In this document: positions 22,401 to 34,900 of the stretch, in pieces
Layout: every line of letters begins with the position of its first letter
Position numbering within the stretch: the stretch's first letter is position 1
Source: Litoditis marina
Taxonomy: Eukaryota; Nematoda; Chromadorea; Rhabditida; Rhabditidae
Assembly (NCBI GenBank): GCA_964036275.1
Contig: OZ038435.1
Location: forward strand, 23,604,559 to 23,668,558
Direction: 5' to 3'
Length of the DNA: 64,000 nucleotides
The notes under the pieces: generated by a model
The model's database searches: none
The model's input: only the letters and a program-made list of their open reading frames with translations
Told to the model about the DNA's origin: nothing
Translations under genes and position numbers: made by a program

Positions 22401-24961
22401 CTATTTCCAGGTTTGGCTTGTCTCACCTGATTTAAAATAATAATAATAATAGTAATGTGTGTAATGTAATAATATCAGTCCTTCAAATTTTCTAAACACG
22501 CGGGTCTTTCTCCGATGTAAGCAGACATCTGTAAGACGTTACTTTGATTCCGTATGGATTTGATTACTTCAAATTTCGTAAATTCTGGTAAAACTGACAA
22601 ATATTTTCGGGTGTCCCAGAAAATGAGCCCGTCTTTCGAAATTTCCCGGCTGTTTTATCAAGTTTGCCCGAAATGCAAGATTTGCAAGTTAAAAACGGAA
22701 ACTAGTGCTGTTGCAGATTGAACGTAACCATACAGTCTTCTACATCTACCCTCCATTAGCAAACATGTGTATTTTAAAGCTAAAGCTGCATTAATTCAGT
22801 CACAGTTAAACTTTCGAGGTACCGTTTTTGAACTCAAAGATGGTCAGAAAAAAGTTCAATGAAATAGCTGCTGAGGACAAACTGATGAAAAGGAATGAAT
22901 GAGTAGCTATACCGATATTTCCAGGATCAAACCCGTCCTCGCGAGATAGTCTGGGGATGTGGCTACTACGAGTACTGCTGTGGCTACGAATGCTGTCGAG
23001 GGGGCGGAGCTCCGGGTTACGGTATTTCCATGGGGTACGCCTTTGCTCTCCTTCAAATTGCCAGAATATATTTATTCTAATTCTAATAGAAGAATTTACT
23101 TACTACTTAATCTTAGATTGCATGCGCATATCCGTAATCTGTTATTTCATTATTAACTCGACTTTGCTGCTTTCATTCTTACCATAACTCTGGAAACCTA
23201 CTGTGTTTACCAATATTTTGCGAACAATAGTGTTTATTTGGCAGCAAACGCTTGAGAGGATGGTTTTAACTCTTGCCTACGTTGTTATCGGTAAACATCA
23301 ATATCACATGTTTTCGCAATCAATTGTAATATACTAAATCGGAAAGATAGCTGAATCTCAAGTACATTATATTGTATGATATGAGGTATACATCTCTTGA
23401 TGGTTTGAGAGAATAATATTTTTTCTACTTCTTACTGGAAGTTTGCTCTTGTATTGTGAAGCGGCTGTATTAGTTACGAGCTCACGGTTGAAAGTATGGA
23501 GTAATAGAGGATTGTTTTCAACTGGAAACACAGATAATTCCAATTTTCGGAAGTTGGCGCATTTAAGGCTTTACGCTCTTACCAACTTACAATTCCATTC
23601 TCTTGTTACCAGCCTTCTTTCGCAAACCATCACAGTTCTGCACTGCTAAGCCTGTACCAAAGCGATAGTTGGTGCCGAAATTTGCTGTCGGGTTCAGCTG
23701 ATGCAGCTATCGTAATAACAGACAATATTCAAAGGTGGAAATAGGCTCGTGGATAAGGGAACGTTGGTAAACAAGTTGGGTGTGAAAAGAACAAAGTTTT
23801 GTACAAATTTGTTCCTGATTGCTCAGTCGCATGGTCATGTTGGTATTTTTGCTCAATTAACTTCTTTGAATGCATGATGTTGTTTTGTTTTGTGATGTGA
23901 TTTTTTTCCTATCTGAAGCGGTAGTAATCTTCACGATTTCTGCGAAAACGCACATAAACTATCTAACGAAAAAGGTTTCTCGCTACCAGGGTGATACATA
24001 ACGTATCTCTAGTTCTTTTTAAGATTATGTCCAAAGGGAGATCAAAGATTACTAGCGTTTCTGTCATCCAACTACATCTATCTAAATTTCTAATGTCTGT
24101 ATTTATGTACATATGCTTTCGTTCGTGAATAAAGTGTTTATGATTTATGTTGAACACAGCATGCTTGTTGTATACAAACCCATCAAAATCTAGATCGAAA
24201 AACTCCATTTATTTTCGATTGTAATTTTTTCATCACCCAATCGTCTGCACCTTCAAAGAAGGCGAAACTATACCGAAAAATTGGGGGATTGGCCTACTTG
24301 CGAATAATTTGAGACATTGAAAGTCTGGTGCAAGTTATTGTAGCTTTCTTCTCACTTCTGGTTTCACAACGAGTTCACCCTCTATCAGCTGTTGTGTTTT
24401 GATACTGTATGAGTTGTTCTTCAGCAGTGCTTGTCTTCTACAATCCTTTTTGCATACGCCGATAACTTCTTTGCCTAATTTAGCTAAGAAACACTTTCCG
24501 ATCAGAAGAAACTGATGGCCAGAAACTGTATTTCCAAGCACCTTATATGTGAAAAGAACTCCTGCCAGAAAAGCATGCTATCGTATAGTTGTTCTTGTTT
24601 GCTGGAGACCGGTTCAAACTTGCACGGAGAGCTTTGAGTGACGGTTGTGCTTAATCGCAACAATCCACGGCCGAACTATGACAAAACTGAACAACACCGA
24701 AACTAACATCGTTGAGACTTTTTAAATCATTCTTGAACGTGTTTTAAAAAAATAGTGACAGTTGTAAATACGGAATATATGAAGCTGGGTGTTTTTTTTC
24801 GAGACTAGAAAGCACATTTTTGCCTACTTTGAGAATGTGATTATGCCAATCTGTTCCATTCCAGAACGATCCTGTTTCTTCTGTGTGTGGCCTGCTGCGT
24901 TATTCCAATGCTGGTTCGATACTTCAGAGGGAACGGGTTTGGTCTGCAGAGAACGGTCTGA
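19438..24961 (+). CDS. CX-module single-pass membrane protein with RG/GS-rich ectodomain (9 exons, 275 aa), CX gene 1
   Basis: Exons are 19438-19567, 19937-20008, 20524-20589, 20793-20829, 20978-21037, 21612-21746, 22290-22410, 22925-23034 and 24865-24961 (828 nt, in frame). Residues 1-25 form a signal peptide (WLLCCVLVLNLAPPLSA). Residues 26 to about 130 are low-complexity Gly/Ser/Arg/Asn. Next comes a conserved patch with AIVGAAAGYLTYQAGKAI, then WNNRQYYWGANHY and a cysteine module containing DQTRPREIVWGC and YCCGYECC. The last exon encodes a membrane segment (TILFLLCVACCVIPMLV) and a short tail. The Cys pattern fits the nematode CX module (Pfam CX), whose function is unknown. The ATG immediately follows an AG acceptor, so the mRNA is probably trans-spliced with almost no 5' UTR. 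CX gene 2 at 31923-34981 is its paralogue, with intron positions and phases conserved in the shared part. Confidence 0.85.
20641..20741. repeat. CT-rich microsatellite in CX gene 1 intron 3
   Basis: An imperfect TCTCTC/CCCTC tract including a run of 13 C residues and a stretch of CT dinucleotides. It generates spurious Ser/Leu-rich and Arg/Glu-rich open frames on the two strands. Confidence 0.85.
22023..22165. repeat. Foldback element with ~43-bp arms in CX gene 1 intron 6
   Basis: The left arm (GTATGCTAGAAGATCCCG onward) and the right arm (ending CGGGATCTTCTAGCATAC) are inverted copies around a short loop and differ by a few bases. The element lies wholly within the intron 21747-22289. Confidence 0.85.
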
Positions 24962-25775
24962 CGGACAGACACACGACAAAGTCGGTTTACAGTAACCGGT
25001 AAACTTTTTCTTGGACCCTGACTATGAGTTTTTGGCAAAACATTTTCTGACTCTTTACGCTTCCACTAATGGGGATGCTGGTGAAATCATTACGGCTTTC
25101 TCTCAAATTCTCCACGTTCGTCACAGATCCTATGTTTACCGTATAAAAACGTGAGAGTTCGTGTGAAATGTAATATTTATTGTTTTTGGTTACATCCTAT
25201 CGCTTCTCCTTTTCCATACACTGTGTCCTTCTTTTTTCTTTCTGCGATGTTGGTCAATTGGACTAGAGAACCCCAGAAGCAAATATATTGTATATAGCAT
25301 GTCTCCTATAGTTTATTTCGACAGCTGTGCTTCTAAAAAGGTTATTTAATATTTTAGAATATATTCTATCGTTCTTACTAAGACTACTACAGTACACTCT
25401 CAAACCATAAATGACTGATTTCTCCTAAACTTTCAGTTTCGCTGGAAGGGTTTCGGAACATTCTTTGTTATGGGAAATTATAATCGAATGCGAAAATATT
25501 ACACTTTTCGATGACGTCATGTAATCGAACAGTAAGCAGTGTAAGTACTGTATGATTCTCACTAGGAATGAAACTATTATACTCGTAGAACCTCCCGGCT
25601 TGGTTGAGTGCCTAAATTATCCTCATCTAAAGATCTGCTGATTATATCATATCAATTGTGTGTACCTGTGTAGAAATTTTGCGTGTTTAATTTATTATCA
25701 ATTTATTCTCATTGTTTTAAATGATGTTTCCAATAAATGTTTTCAGTCAGTTTTTTTTGTATGATACGCTGAATC

Positions 25776-25998
25776 TGCACGGAAGTTATGTTGATTGTGC
25801 ACGGCAATCTTGTTGATTGTGCACGGCAATCTTGTTGATTGTGCACGGAAGTTTTGTTGATTGTGCACGGCAATCTTGTTGATTGTGCACGGAAGTCTTG
25901 TTGATTGTGCACGGCAATCTTGTTGATTGTGCACGGAAGTCTTGTTGATTGTGCACGGCAATCTTGTTGATTGTGCACGGCAATCTTGTTGATTGTGT
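25776..25998. repeat. 22-bp minisatellite, about 10 units
   Basis: The unit is TTGTTGATTGTGCACGG plus a five-base variable end, CAATC or AAGT(C/T). The two variants alternate irregularly, so the array probably expanded as multi-unit blocks. Because 22 is not divisible by three, all three minus-strand frames stay open with a shared 22-residue periodicity. This is a by-product and not evidence of coding. Confidence 0.95.
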
Positions 25999-26184
25999 GC
26001 ACGTTACGTTCAGTAAGTTATATAGGAGCTGCTCTTTCCAAAGCTAGCTGTTACGATGTATGTTGTCTTATCCCAGTGTGTTTGTAGTTTGATCACGTGA
26101 ATAGACATCAAACCACAACGGTTGATTGGTCACACCCGACAGCACAACTTTTCTGTCGGGAATGGCAATGACATCTTAAGCATT

Positions 26185-26350
26185 ATACTCGTCGCCAACG
26201 GAAAGGCGGGAGGGTACTGTATATCTCACTTCCCGCTGTGTATGCACATGTGTCTTCCATTCCATTGAAGCTTGTCCGTCATGTGCTCTAATAGCACATT
26301 GGTTAGCGCCCTGCTACGAAACTTTTGCTCGCAGGTTCGATTTTTTCGAA
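26185..26350 (+). mobile_element. tRNA-derived SINE-like element, copy 1
   Basis: A 5' block with GGAAAGGCGGGAGGGTACTG then TATATCTCACTT is followed by a tRNA-like part: an A-box-like TAGCACATTGGTTAGCGCC and a B-box-like GGTTCGATT. The same arrangement recurs at 27462, 33236, 52170 and 54190. The B box is degenerate at its 3' end in this copy. Confidence 0.7.
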
Positions 26351-26487
26351 TGACTATTTCTCAGAGCAAACATGAGTATTCCTGAAACTTTTTTAAACTT
26401 TTTGTTCAACAAGAAAAGATTTGCAAAACTGCAAAACGGTAAAAAATAGCCTAGAAATACTCATTGGCACACTGCCAAGTTTCAATT

Positions 26488-26686
26488 GGAATGATCTCAG
26501 ACAGTTCCCAGCCAATTGGCCAGCCACTTTTTTATTGGCTGAGCGAGAGAGTGTGCAGGTCAGAGAGACCTAGATGTCTGCGACCTCATTGACCTGCACA
26601 CTCTCTCGATTTTGTAGCTGGCCAATCGAAGAAAATTGGCGCCAATCGTTCTGAGATAATTGGCTGGGAATTGTCTGAGTCGGAAC
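26488..26686. repeat. Inverted-repeat element with GAGAGAGTGTGCAGGTC arms
   Basis: The ends CAGACAGTTCCCAGCCAATTGG and ATTGGCTGGGAATTGTCTG are inverted copies, and an inner pair GAGAGAGTGTGCAGGTCA / TGACCTGCACACTCTCTC forms a second stem. Partial relatives appear near 32105-32200, 52470-52500 and 59670-59705. Confidence 0.8.
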
Positions 26687-26787
26687 TATACCACGCTTTG
26701 AGTACGTTGAACACGAGTGAGTGGGCTGGCTTGTTCTCATGACTTGGCTAATACAAAACGGTAACTGATGGCGTAGTTGGGAGGCAG

Positions 26788-26929
26788 TATACTGTTCGTC
26801 AATTGCACGGTCACGTGAAACATGTTAAACACAGCAGAACTCAGGAACGAATAAGTGCACGACGGGTCATTAGAATGCTAACTTTACGTGACTATTGCTA
26901 ACTTCACGTGACTATTGACTTCTAGTATA
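26788..26929 (-). mobile_element. MITE family B (TATACTAGAA...GTCACGTGA), copy 1
   Basis: A foldback element of about 130 bp with ends TATACTGTT and TTCTAGTATA and an inner GTCACGTGA pair on each arm. This copy has an extra internal repeat of the GTTAGC..CACGTGACTATTG segment. Other members are at 34153, 52940, 56523, 59515 and 59825. Confidence 0.85.
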
Positions 26930-27461
26930 TCTGACGTAAAATAAAAGGAGATGCTGCCTGCTCGGAGACAGTTGGTGATTTCTGCCCTCTCAGTGCTTTT
27001 TATCGCTCTGATGAAACTACTATTAGCGGCGACTGTGAATGGAGAATTTTTTCTCTTATTCTCCATAATAAATAGCATTCAATTACATATGCACATCTTA
27101 AGGTCTTCTCGGCGCCTTATATTGAGATATATAAGCAGTCCCCATGCTTTTCTCTTTTTTCTTCATTTCTACCCCATTCTACCTTATTCTGTCTCTGTCT
27201 CTCTCTCTCTCACACTACCCGTCCTCTCACTCTGTCTCACCCACTTCTCTATCTCACTACCCTCTCTCTCTGACTCACTATTTCTGCTTCTCTGTAAAAT
27301 AGATGTACACTAGTATCATTTAGCCATTCGTACAAACAAATAAGTTGTCAGTTCGGCTGAGCTCAGGATGATAAATGTGTTCAATACACGCCCGTTGTCA
27401 TCGACAACACTATTTGTTCCAGGTTTTCCCAGTGAAACGTAGTAGCGCGCTAACGAACACA

Positions 27462-27665
27462 CTGTATAGTTGTCGCTTGAAGAAAAGCGGAGGTATACTG
27501 TATATCTCACTTTGTACTGTGTGAGAACACATACATACGAATCGTTCATGAAGTTGCTATAAGCCCGTTTGGTATACTGGTTAGCGTCCGCGCCTTCTAA
27601 ATTTTTACGCCCGGTTCGAGTCCCACATAAGGCGGATAATATATTAATTTGGCACGCACTATGGC
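27462..27665 (+). mobile_element. tRNA-derived SINE-like element, copy 2
   Basis: GTACTGTATATCTCACTTT-type 5' block (here GTATACTGTATATCTCAC), then the A-box-like TATACTGGTTAGCGTCC and the canonical B box GGTTCGAGTCC. It ends with TTTGGCACGCACTAT, matching the 3' end of the minus-strand copies. The tRNA-like part could be mistaken for a real tRNA, but no complete cloverleaf is visible. Confidence 0.7.
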
Positions 27666-27922
27666 AGATTTTCCAAAATGGTCATCTCGACTAGCACTGT
27701 GGCAAAGTGTCTTACCAGGTACACCTCTAAGCTCGACCATCTTCTGTTGGTTCTTTTCGCTGTGTTTGTAGTTTCATCCCAAAGTTAGACACTGTTCGAC
27801 CTCCTTACTAACAACAATAGGGCCAGATAGTGTCAGTGTGCCCTGAAGAGTCTGTACATACACTAGCCGCTGACTCAGAAAACAAAAAAATTGACTTTGT
27901 TAGATTTGCATCATAACAAAAA

Positions 27923-28342
27923 GTACTTGCATTGTATTCTTTCATTTGGAAATAGTTCGAAACTTGAAAAATATGTTTTGTAGTTTAGGCTTTTGTAGTT
28001 TAAACGCCCGAAATTCACATAACATTGGCTCCTACAATCAAGAGCTCGATATGATGAACATGATACAAAAAGCTTTTTGAAATTATATTGATTTTCAGCT
28101 TTCAGGCACACAATTGAAGTTGGGTAATGTTTTTACTTGCATTGCATTCTTCCATTTGGAAATAGTTCAAAACTCGAAAAACATGTTTTTTAGTTAGAGC
28201 TTTTGTAGTTTAAACTCCCGAAATTCAAATAACCTTGGCTTCTACAATCAAGAGCTCGATATGATGAACATGATACAGAAAACTTTTTGAAATTATATTG
28301 ATTTTCAGCTTTCAGGCACACATTTGAAGTTGGGTCATGTTC
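27923..28342 (+). repeat. Tandem duplication of a 210-bp unit
   Basis: The unit starting ACTTGCATTG at 27925 recurs at 28135, 210 bases later, with scattered substitutions. Both copies share long identical blocks such as AATCAAGAGCTCGATATGAT and TTTTCAGCTTTCAGGCACAC. Confidence 0.9.
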
Positions 28343-28463
28343 TATCTTGTTGAGTTGGATATTTTAAGGATGATGATGAAAGGCGTCACGCTGTTATCAA
28401 TTCATTTTTGGAGTTGCTGGGGATGTACACTACTTTTGGAGACAACGAAACACATCTAACAGG

Positions 28464-28712
28464 CGAACTTCTTCCCGAACCGACTCTTCCTGAACCAGAA
28501 TCGAACCGATTCTTTCCGAAAAAGTTGGTTCGTTTCAAAACCGAATTAAATTTAGGCTGAAAATTGTAAACCGAATCCATTCAACCAATAAATGAGTCGG
28601 TCGACTACGTAACGTTTATTAAGGCTTGGTTCGGTTTCCTGTCGGTTGAGTAGGCAAGTGGATCGGTTTCTCACCGAACCAACTGGTTCGGGAAGAGTCG
28701 GTTCGAGAATAT
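28464..28712. repeat. Foldback element of GGTTCGGGAAGAGTCGG ends
   Basis: CTTCTTCCCGAACCGACTCTTCC at the left is roughly inverted as GGTTCGGGAAGAGTCGGTTCG at the right, with several further GGTTCGG and CCGAACC motifs between them. It has no coding potential. Confidence 0.7.
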
Positions 28713-30819
28713 ATTTGCACATTTAGCAATAGGAGTTGCTAGTCCTGCTAGAGCAGGCCTATACGGTTGCCCAGTCTTGCTGTGGTATTAGTTTGATTTT
28801 TTCGGTAAAACTATTACGGTAAAGCGTTTACCGAGATCAAAGTCAACGAAGATTTGGTCACGTGTGTTTTGTGGGCGCCGTCGTTTATTGGAACGCGTTA
28901 CAACACTAGTATATAACAGCTGATCTGAGCCCGATCAGTTGAAAATACCACTTAGCAGCCGCCACACTTTTGACAAATTGAAAGTGACTTCTTTCTATAA
29001 ACAATTTATACGAAAACATCAAGTTAATTACTCTGTCATTCTACTGACGAGGATTCGAGCCGGCCGGCATTTTACCCGAAATTCTGTAGGTAACGGGACT
29101 AGCACTGGACTGAAATTCTCACAATTTTGTCTCATTTTGCTATAGTTTTTTTCTCTTCCATATATTTCGATGTCTGCAGGTGAATTGTTGAACACTTTAT
29201 TCATGTTTAGTGTGAAAAGTGATAGAAAATTCCGTGGATTCCTAAGTGATAGCCCTCGCTATCAGTAAGTGCAAGGTGGGCCTAATTGAAATAGCAAACG
29301 GGCAAACAAATTCTGCGAGTTCGGCATGAACATTATTTCTGGTGGAGCCTATGTAAGAGGCTGATTTCGCAACCTATCAATATGATACTAGCTTTATTGA
29401 CCAAAACGAAATTGTTCAACTTCTTAGCGTTTGGCAGTTTACCACTGGCACTACCGGAATTTCACTGAAAATACATCTTGAAACACCAAACCAAGTACAG
29501 GCTGAATCAACAGTCTCATTCTGGCACTTTGTTGTTTTAGGTTGCAACCGATTTCGCAGTAGGTGCGCTCCTCAGCCGTGTGCGCACGGTTTTTCGCAAT
29601 GTTTGCACAGATTACTAATGTCAACACGTGGTCCATGGGAGAGGAGGCGACGAAATGTTCGAACACAGTACAAACAGCGCTACTTTTTAAGAAACTCCAG
29701 AATAGCTCGGGACATTTTAGCGCTGTCGACCATTAGGGTTCGAACTTCCCGAAGCATGTTTAAAGTGTAGGTTATCCTATTCTGCTGTCTCTGTAGTTTG
29801 ATCGCGCTGCCTATTCGTCTAAAACTCATGAGATGTGGCGTGATTCGAGATCTAACTACACCTCAAACGTGATCATGTATATTTCTTCTCTTGTTGTTCA
29901 GTCATATTTTTCGTAAGATTGATGCGAACTCGTGCGCACCGCATAACCGGTTTTATTGGACGAATCAATGAAATTGGGGAGGTACTCTCGCGAAAATTAG
30001 AACACACGTTTTATTTGTATACCATCACGGAATCGAAATAACTCAAATTGTTATAATGTTTTGACAGTCTAGTTAATTCCACTAGAAGTTCAATATTTAG
30101 CAAGTTGATAACTACTCGAGTCGGTAACCAATTTTGAGAAATCAGTTGACTCCAATTCCAATTCTGAACAATTCTTGATATTCCATTTCAATTCGGTCAT
30201 CATTTCTTACTTACTTCATTACATCATTTCAGAAAAGTCAATTCACTTCAACGCCTTAACCACCCTCTTTTTCCTACGCTCAGTTATTTCATTATCAGTG
30301 TCAATGGAGAACAATTGTTATTTTTCGAGTATATTCCGGAAACGCACTTTTCCTTTTCTGTCTCTTGTTCTCATTCGTAAAATAATTATATATTATTATA
30401 TACTCCCGTTTCGTGTGATAGTTGGCTCAATTAGCACGACCACATATGATTTCACTGACAGAGAGGAGCAAAGAAAATGTAATTCTGTCTCTTTTTCCCC
30501 TTTCACTTCTTTTCTCTCTTTCTCTCTTTTATCATTCTTTCCCTTTCTCCTCTATCTATCTATCTCTCTGTTTTCTAATCTCTCTCTCTTTCTTTCACTT
30601 TCCTTCTCCTCCCTCGCTTTCTCTCTCTCTCATTTTCTCCACTCCTATCGTTTTGTCAAATGAAGCATGACAATGTCGTTTCCTCCCCAATATGACGTTC
30701 AACTGAAGAAAGAGTCAAATTCCTACTCCGTAAAACACGGAATAAACAATTTTTTATGTGAAGAAGAATACTTTTTCAATGCAGTGAATAGTCAAACGTT
30801 ATATAGCTTACCTCAATGC

Positions 30820-31086
30820 TATAGTTTGTTCCACCCACTTATAACCCTCTACAGTAATCTGCTAACACTTCCAGGTCAAAGTTCACTATATTAGCGTATT
30901 CAGAATCAAAGTTCACTATATTAGCGTATTCAGAACGCCTCAAAATGTTCATAGTGTCTTCTGCATGTTTACTACCACTAACTCTGAAAATTTGGAACCA
31001 AAGTAATGACTTTTTCATTAGAAAACATCCCCTTGGATAATTGACGGATTACTGTAGGAGTACATCGATTGGTGAAACAGACTATA
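30820..31086 (+). mobile_element. MITE family A (TATAGTTTGTTCCACC...GGTGAAACAGACTATA), copy 1
   Basis: The terminal inverted repeats TATAGTTTGTTCCACC and GGTGAAACAGACTATA mark the ends, consistent with a TA target-site element. The body is highly similar to the copies at 32734-32970 and 34509-34745. This copy is longer because a 30-bp segment ending in TTAGCGTATTCAGAA is duplicated in tandem. Confidence 0.9.
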
Positions 31087-31370
31087 CGCGCACTGCGCAC
31101 AGTCACATTTCATATTACCACGCATAGTTTGTTTCACTCTTCCGTCCACAGTTACAGTATGCCGATAACCTTCTTCACTTGTATTTGGATGAGGACTGGG
31201 GCTTTTCCCAGTTCCATTTCTGGATTCCGGCTCACATGTCGTAAACTAGTTAAGTTGCGAGAGTCAGCCAGCCCTTCTTGTCAATTGCTCTTCAATGCAA
31301 CCACTGACATTACTGCTCTCAAGGATCGAACTTCTTTCTCTCTGTGTATCTTTCTTCATTTCCCTCCCTC

Positions 31371-31373
31371 CCC

Positions 31374-31414
<41 letters not shown>

Positions 31415-31440
31415 GCTCTCTCTCTCTCTCCCTCGTCTCA
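31371..31440. repeat. CT-dinucleotide microsatellite
   Basis: A nearly pure TCTCTC tract with a few interruptions. It generates a spurious Ser/Leu-rich open frame. Confidence 0.9.
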
Positions 31441-31922
31441 CTCATTCCAATCTGTCACTTTCACACCCTCCCCACTTCCTTCACTTTATAGCTTTTTTCA
31501 ATTGGCAGTCCTGATAAACTTTAGTTTGCAAATAATGAAACATGCCACAGCTATGAGAACAAGCGTCAATCCCGTGCTATAAGTTCGTGAAAAGTACAGC
31601 TACTTATGAGAATTTACACAAAAAATCCTGAAATGTTTTAATTTTCTGTGTATGAGTATTTAAAAACCACAAGCGCCTCCGCAAATAGTAGTACTTGTCT
31701 AAAACAATAAAGATTTCTACAATATATTTGTTGCTCATTTTGCAGTTATTTCTCGCTCCGAGCATGTTATCCCGATTCATTAAATAACTTTTCACTGTTT
31801 CCGAGCAACCCTCTAGATGTCCACTTGACCTCCATGCAATTTACACACATAACATGTTTTTATTCTGCTAGTTTAACTTTCCAATCTCAATTACAACTCA
31901 GCGATACCGGAACATTATTCAG

Positions 31923-34900
31923 ATGAACATACCCCGATCGATTACGTTACTGTTACTCGTTTTGTTGTCGATGGCGCACGGTAAAAGAGGCGGAGCTTCG
32001 CGTTCACGCGGGAGGTCATCGAGCAGATCGAGGACCAAGTTCGTTAAGAGGTGAGAGCTTGTTGGCATTTCCACCAATCCTTCTGTCATACACCTCAAAA
32101 TTGCTCGAGCCAGTTTTCTGCGCTTGGCCAGCAGCAAAAGCGAGAGAGCATGGCGGGTCAATGAGGCCGCAGACATGCTAATCACTCTGCGTCTCTCTGG
32201 GCCGAAAATTTACTGTCAATTGTGTCAGATCAGTTATTTTTACTTCTCGTTCCTTTCAGTACTTGCTGCGCATAACGTTTGTATAATAAATGCAACTTAC
32301 AAAAAACTAAGGATTGAACTACAATCCAACAGAACGTTGCTTCCTTCCGCTGTGTAGTTGTATTTTCATTCCGTTGCTTTTCGGTCGAAACTCGTGATGT
32401 GTGGGGTCTATCGAATCAAGCTACATCGAGGACTTGTTTACTGGTTATACTGCCCGACCCTTTGCTAAGCGAAACATATAAGACGCTGCAATCTAAATAA
32501 TTGTCAAAATCGATCTCAGATTTTCAATCGTGTTAAATAGCCAGTTTTTTCATTGTATAAACAAGTAATGATAAAAAATATGGAATCCCAAAAAGGAAAT
32601 GACTAAAAATCTGGGATCCCGAAAAATAAATGATTGAAAATGTGGGATCTCGCAAAATGAATCATTGAAAATGTAGGGTCCCGAAAAATAAATGATTGAA
32701 AATCTGGGATCGATTAGATTGCAGCGTCCTACATATAGTCTGTTTCACCAATCGATGTACTCCTACAGTAATCCGTCAATTATTCAAGGGGGTGTTTTCT
32801 AATGAAAAAGTCATTACTTTGGTTTCAAATTTTCAGAGTTAGTAGTAGTAAACATGCAGAAGACACTATGAACATTTTGAGGCGGTCTGAATACGATAAT
32901 ATAGTAAACTTCGACCTGGAAGTGTTAGCAGGTTACTGTAGAGGGATATAAGTGGGTGGAACAAACTATACAATGGTTTACAGAATAGCCAAGACGGGGT
33001 CCATTCAGCACACTTCGTTGTTTCGGTCTACCGTCCTCGGAGCTACTGCCGGATACGTGACATTCCAGGCCGGAAGGAGTATAATCAACCATCCCAGTCA
33101 GGGTTTCACGTGAGTTTTCACGTGCTCATTGTTTGTACTGTACCCTACACAGCCACAGACATCTTGTATGAACATTCAAAAAAGAACAGGATATACCAGC
33201 GTGTGTACGTTCGGACAATCGAACTATCTGTGACAACCCGAGTAGATGTGTAGTATGGTGAGTGCCAAGTGTATAAACTTCTGTCTCTCGCCCGAATCGA
33301 ACCTGTGAGCGAAACTTTCGTAGCAGGGCGCTGAGCACTGCGCTACTAGAATGCATAAAGTGAGATATACAGTACCCTCCCGGCTTTCCGCTGACAACGA
33401 CTATACGGTTTCACTAGTCAGTGGGTCAGCATCGCTTTGGCATTCCACATTCCAATTGTTCCGCATTAGTGATTTTCGACCCTGATTCAAGACGATTTTT
33501 GGGTTGTTTTTCTCAGTTTGAGTACATCTTTTACTGAGCACATTCATATAATTATAACATCCAAAACGTCCTAGTGACACAATATATTTTGTTCAAATGA
33601 ATAACCTAATATATGTACTCTGGTTCCAGCTTCGATAATCGGGTCTATTTCTGGGACTCTGCCTACTACACGGCGAGCGACGAACTACCAACACAGTGTG
33701 TGAACAAAATCGATCCCTTGGATCCTCAACTCGGCAAGGTTCGTCTAGTCTCAGTCAACCAATCACTACCTCCTACAGTAATCTACCAGACATTCAAATG
33801 GGTTTCTATAATGAACCGACATACTTTCAGCGAATAATTTTCGGTAGATTGCAATTATGAAGCAGAACGAGACAATAAGAACCGGAGTAATCTCAAAGCT
33901 TTATCGTGTCAAAAAACTCTGTGAAAGTTTCCAAATCACCCAGTAAAAGAATATGAGTCGGTGGAACGAACTGTATAGTTCTATTCATTTCCGTCTCAGT
34001 CAAAATAACGAGAACTGTAACTCTTCAATTATTCATGATCAGCGTAAGCTCAACTGAAGTAATAGTTTCATCAGAGCGATAAAAAGCACTGAGAGGGCAG
34101 AAATCACAAACTGTCTCCGAGCAGGCAGCATCTCCTTTTATTTTACGTCAGATATACTAGAAGTCAATAGTCACGTGAAGTTAGCAATAGTCACGTAAAT
34201 TTAGCATTCTAATGAGACATCGTGCACTTTGTCATTGCACGTTTTCGAGTTCTGCTGTGTTTGAAATGTTCCACGTGACTGTGTCATTGACTAAGTCAAG
34301 TTTTCGATTGAAATTTGTTCATGCAACAACGAACATGGCTACTTGAGCTTACGGAATACGGACTGAGTTTGTACTTCCATTCTCTGCAGGTCTATTTCTC
34401 TGACGAATCTCGTCCTACCGAGATCGTGTATGGCTGTCCGGAGGGAGAAGTCTGCTGCGGCTACGAATGTTGTAGGAACACCACTTTCTTTACCAGCCTG
34501 TTGTGAGTTATAGTTTGTTCCACCCACTTATAACCCTCTACAGTAATCTGCTAACACTTCCCGGTCAAAGTTTACTATATTAGCGTATTCAGAACGCCTC
34601 AAAATGTTCATAGTGTCTTCTGCATGTTTACTACTACTGACTCTGAAAATTTGAAACCAAAGTAATGACTTTTTCATCATAAAACACCCCCTTGAATAAT
34701 TGACGGATTACTGTAGGAGTACATCGATTGGTGAAACAGACTATACTATCATCCCCATGTACAGCGTACACAGCAATAGTATTGCCAATAGTATAGGCGA
34801 TTTTTTTTCTGACCAGCACCTCCTATTTTTGAATGAGTGTTCTTTCAGTTCATTGCTGATCATGATTCTCGTCTTCGCTGTCCTTGGCATATTTTGTATC

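Larger units (their letters stand above)
24962..31922. other. Seven-kilobase repeat field between the two CX genes
   Basis: I find no exon chain in this interval. It contains a 22-bp minisatellite, two tRNA-derived SINE-like copies, members of two MITE families, an inverted-repeat element near 26488-26686, a 210-bp tandem duplication, a TCGGTTCGG foldback and CT-rich microsatellites at 27190-27290, 30480-30650 and 31370-31430. The CX gene 1 3' UTR must lie in the first few hundred bases. Confidence 0.7.

Noticed and set aside
25709..26002. 97-residue repeat protein on the minus strand
   Set aside because: It is the 22-bp minisatellite read in three equivalent frames; no signal, splice context or unique sequence supports coding.
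27560..27640. Possible tRNA gene
   Set aside because: A and B boxes are present, but the sequence lacks a clean acceptor stem and matches the 3' part of the repeated SINE-like element.
30175..30663. 162-codon Ser/Leu/Phe-rich plus-strand frame
   Set aside because: Most of it translates a CT-rich microsatellite, with no splice or homology support.
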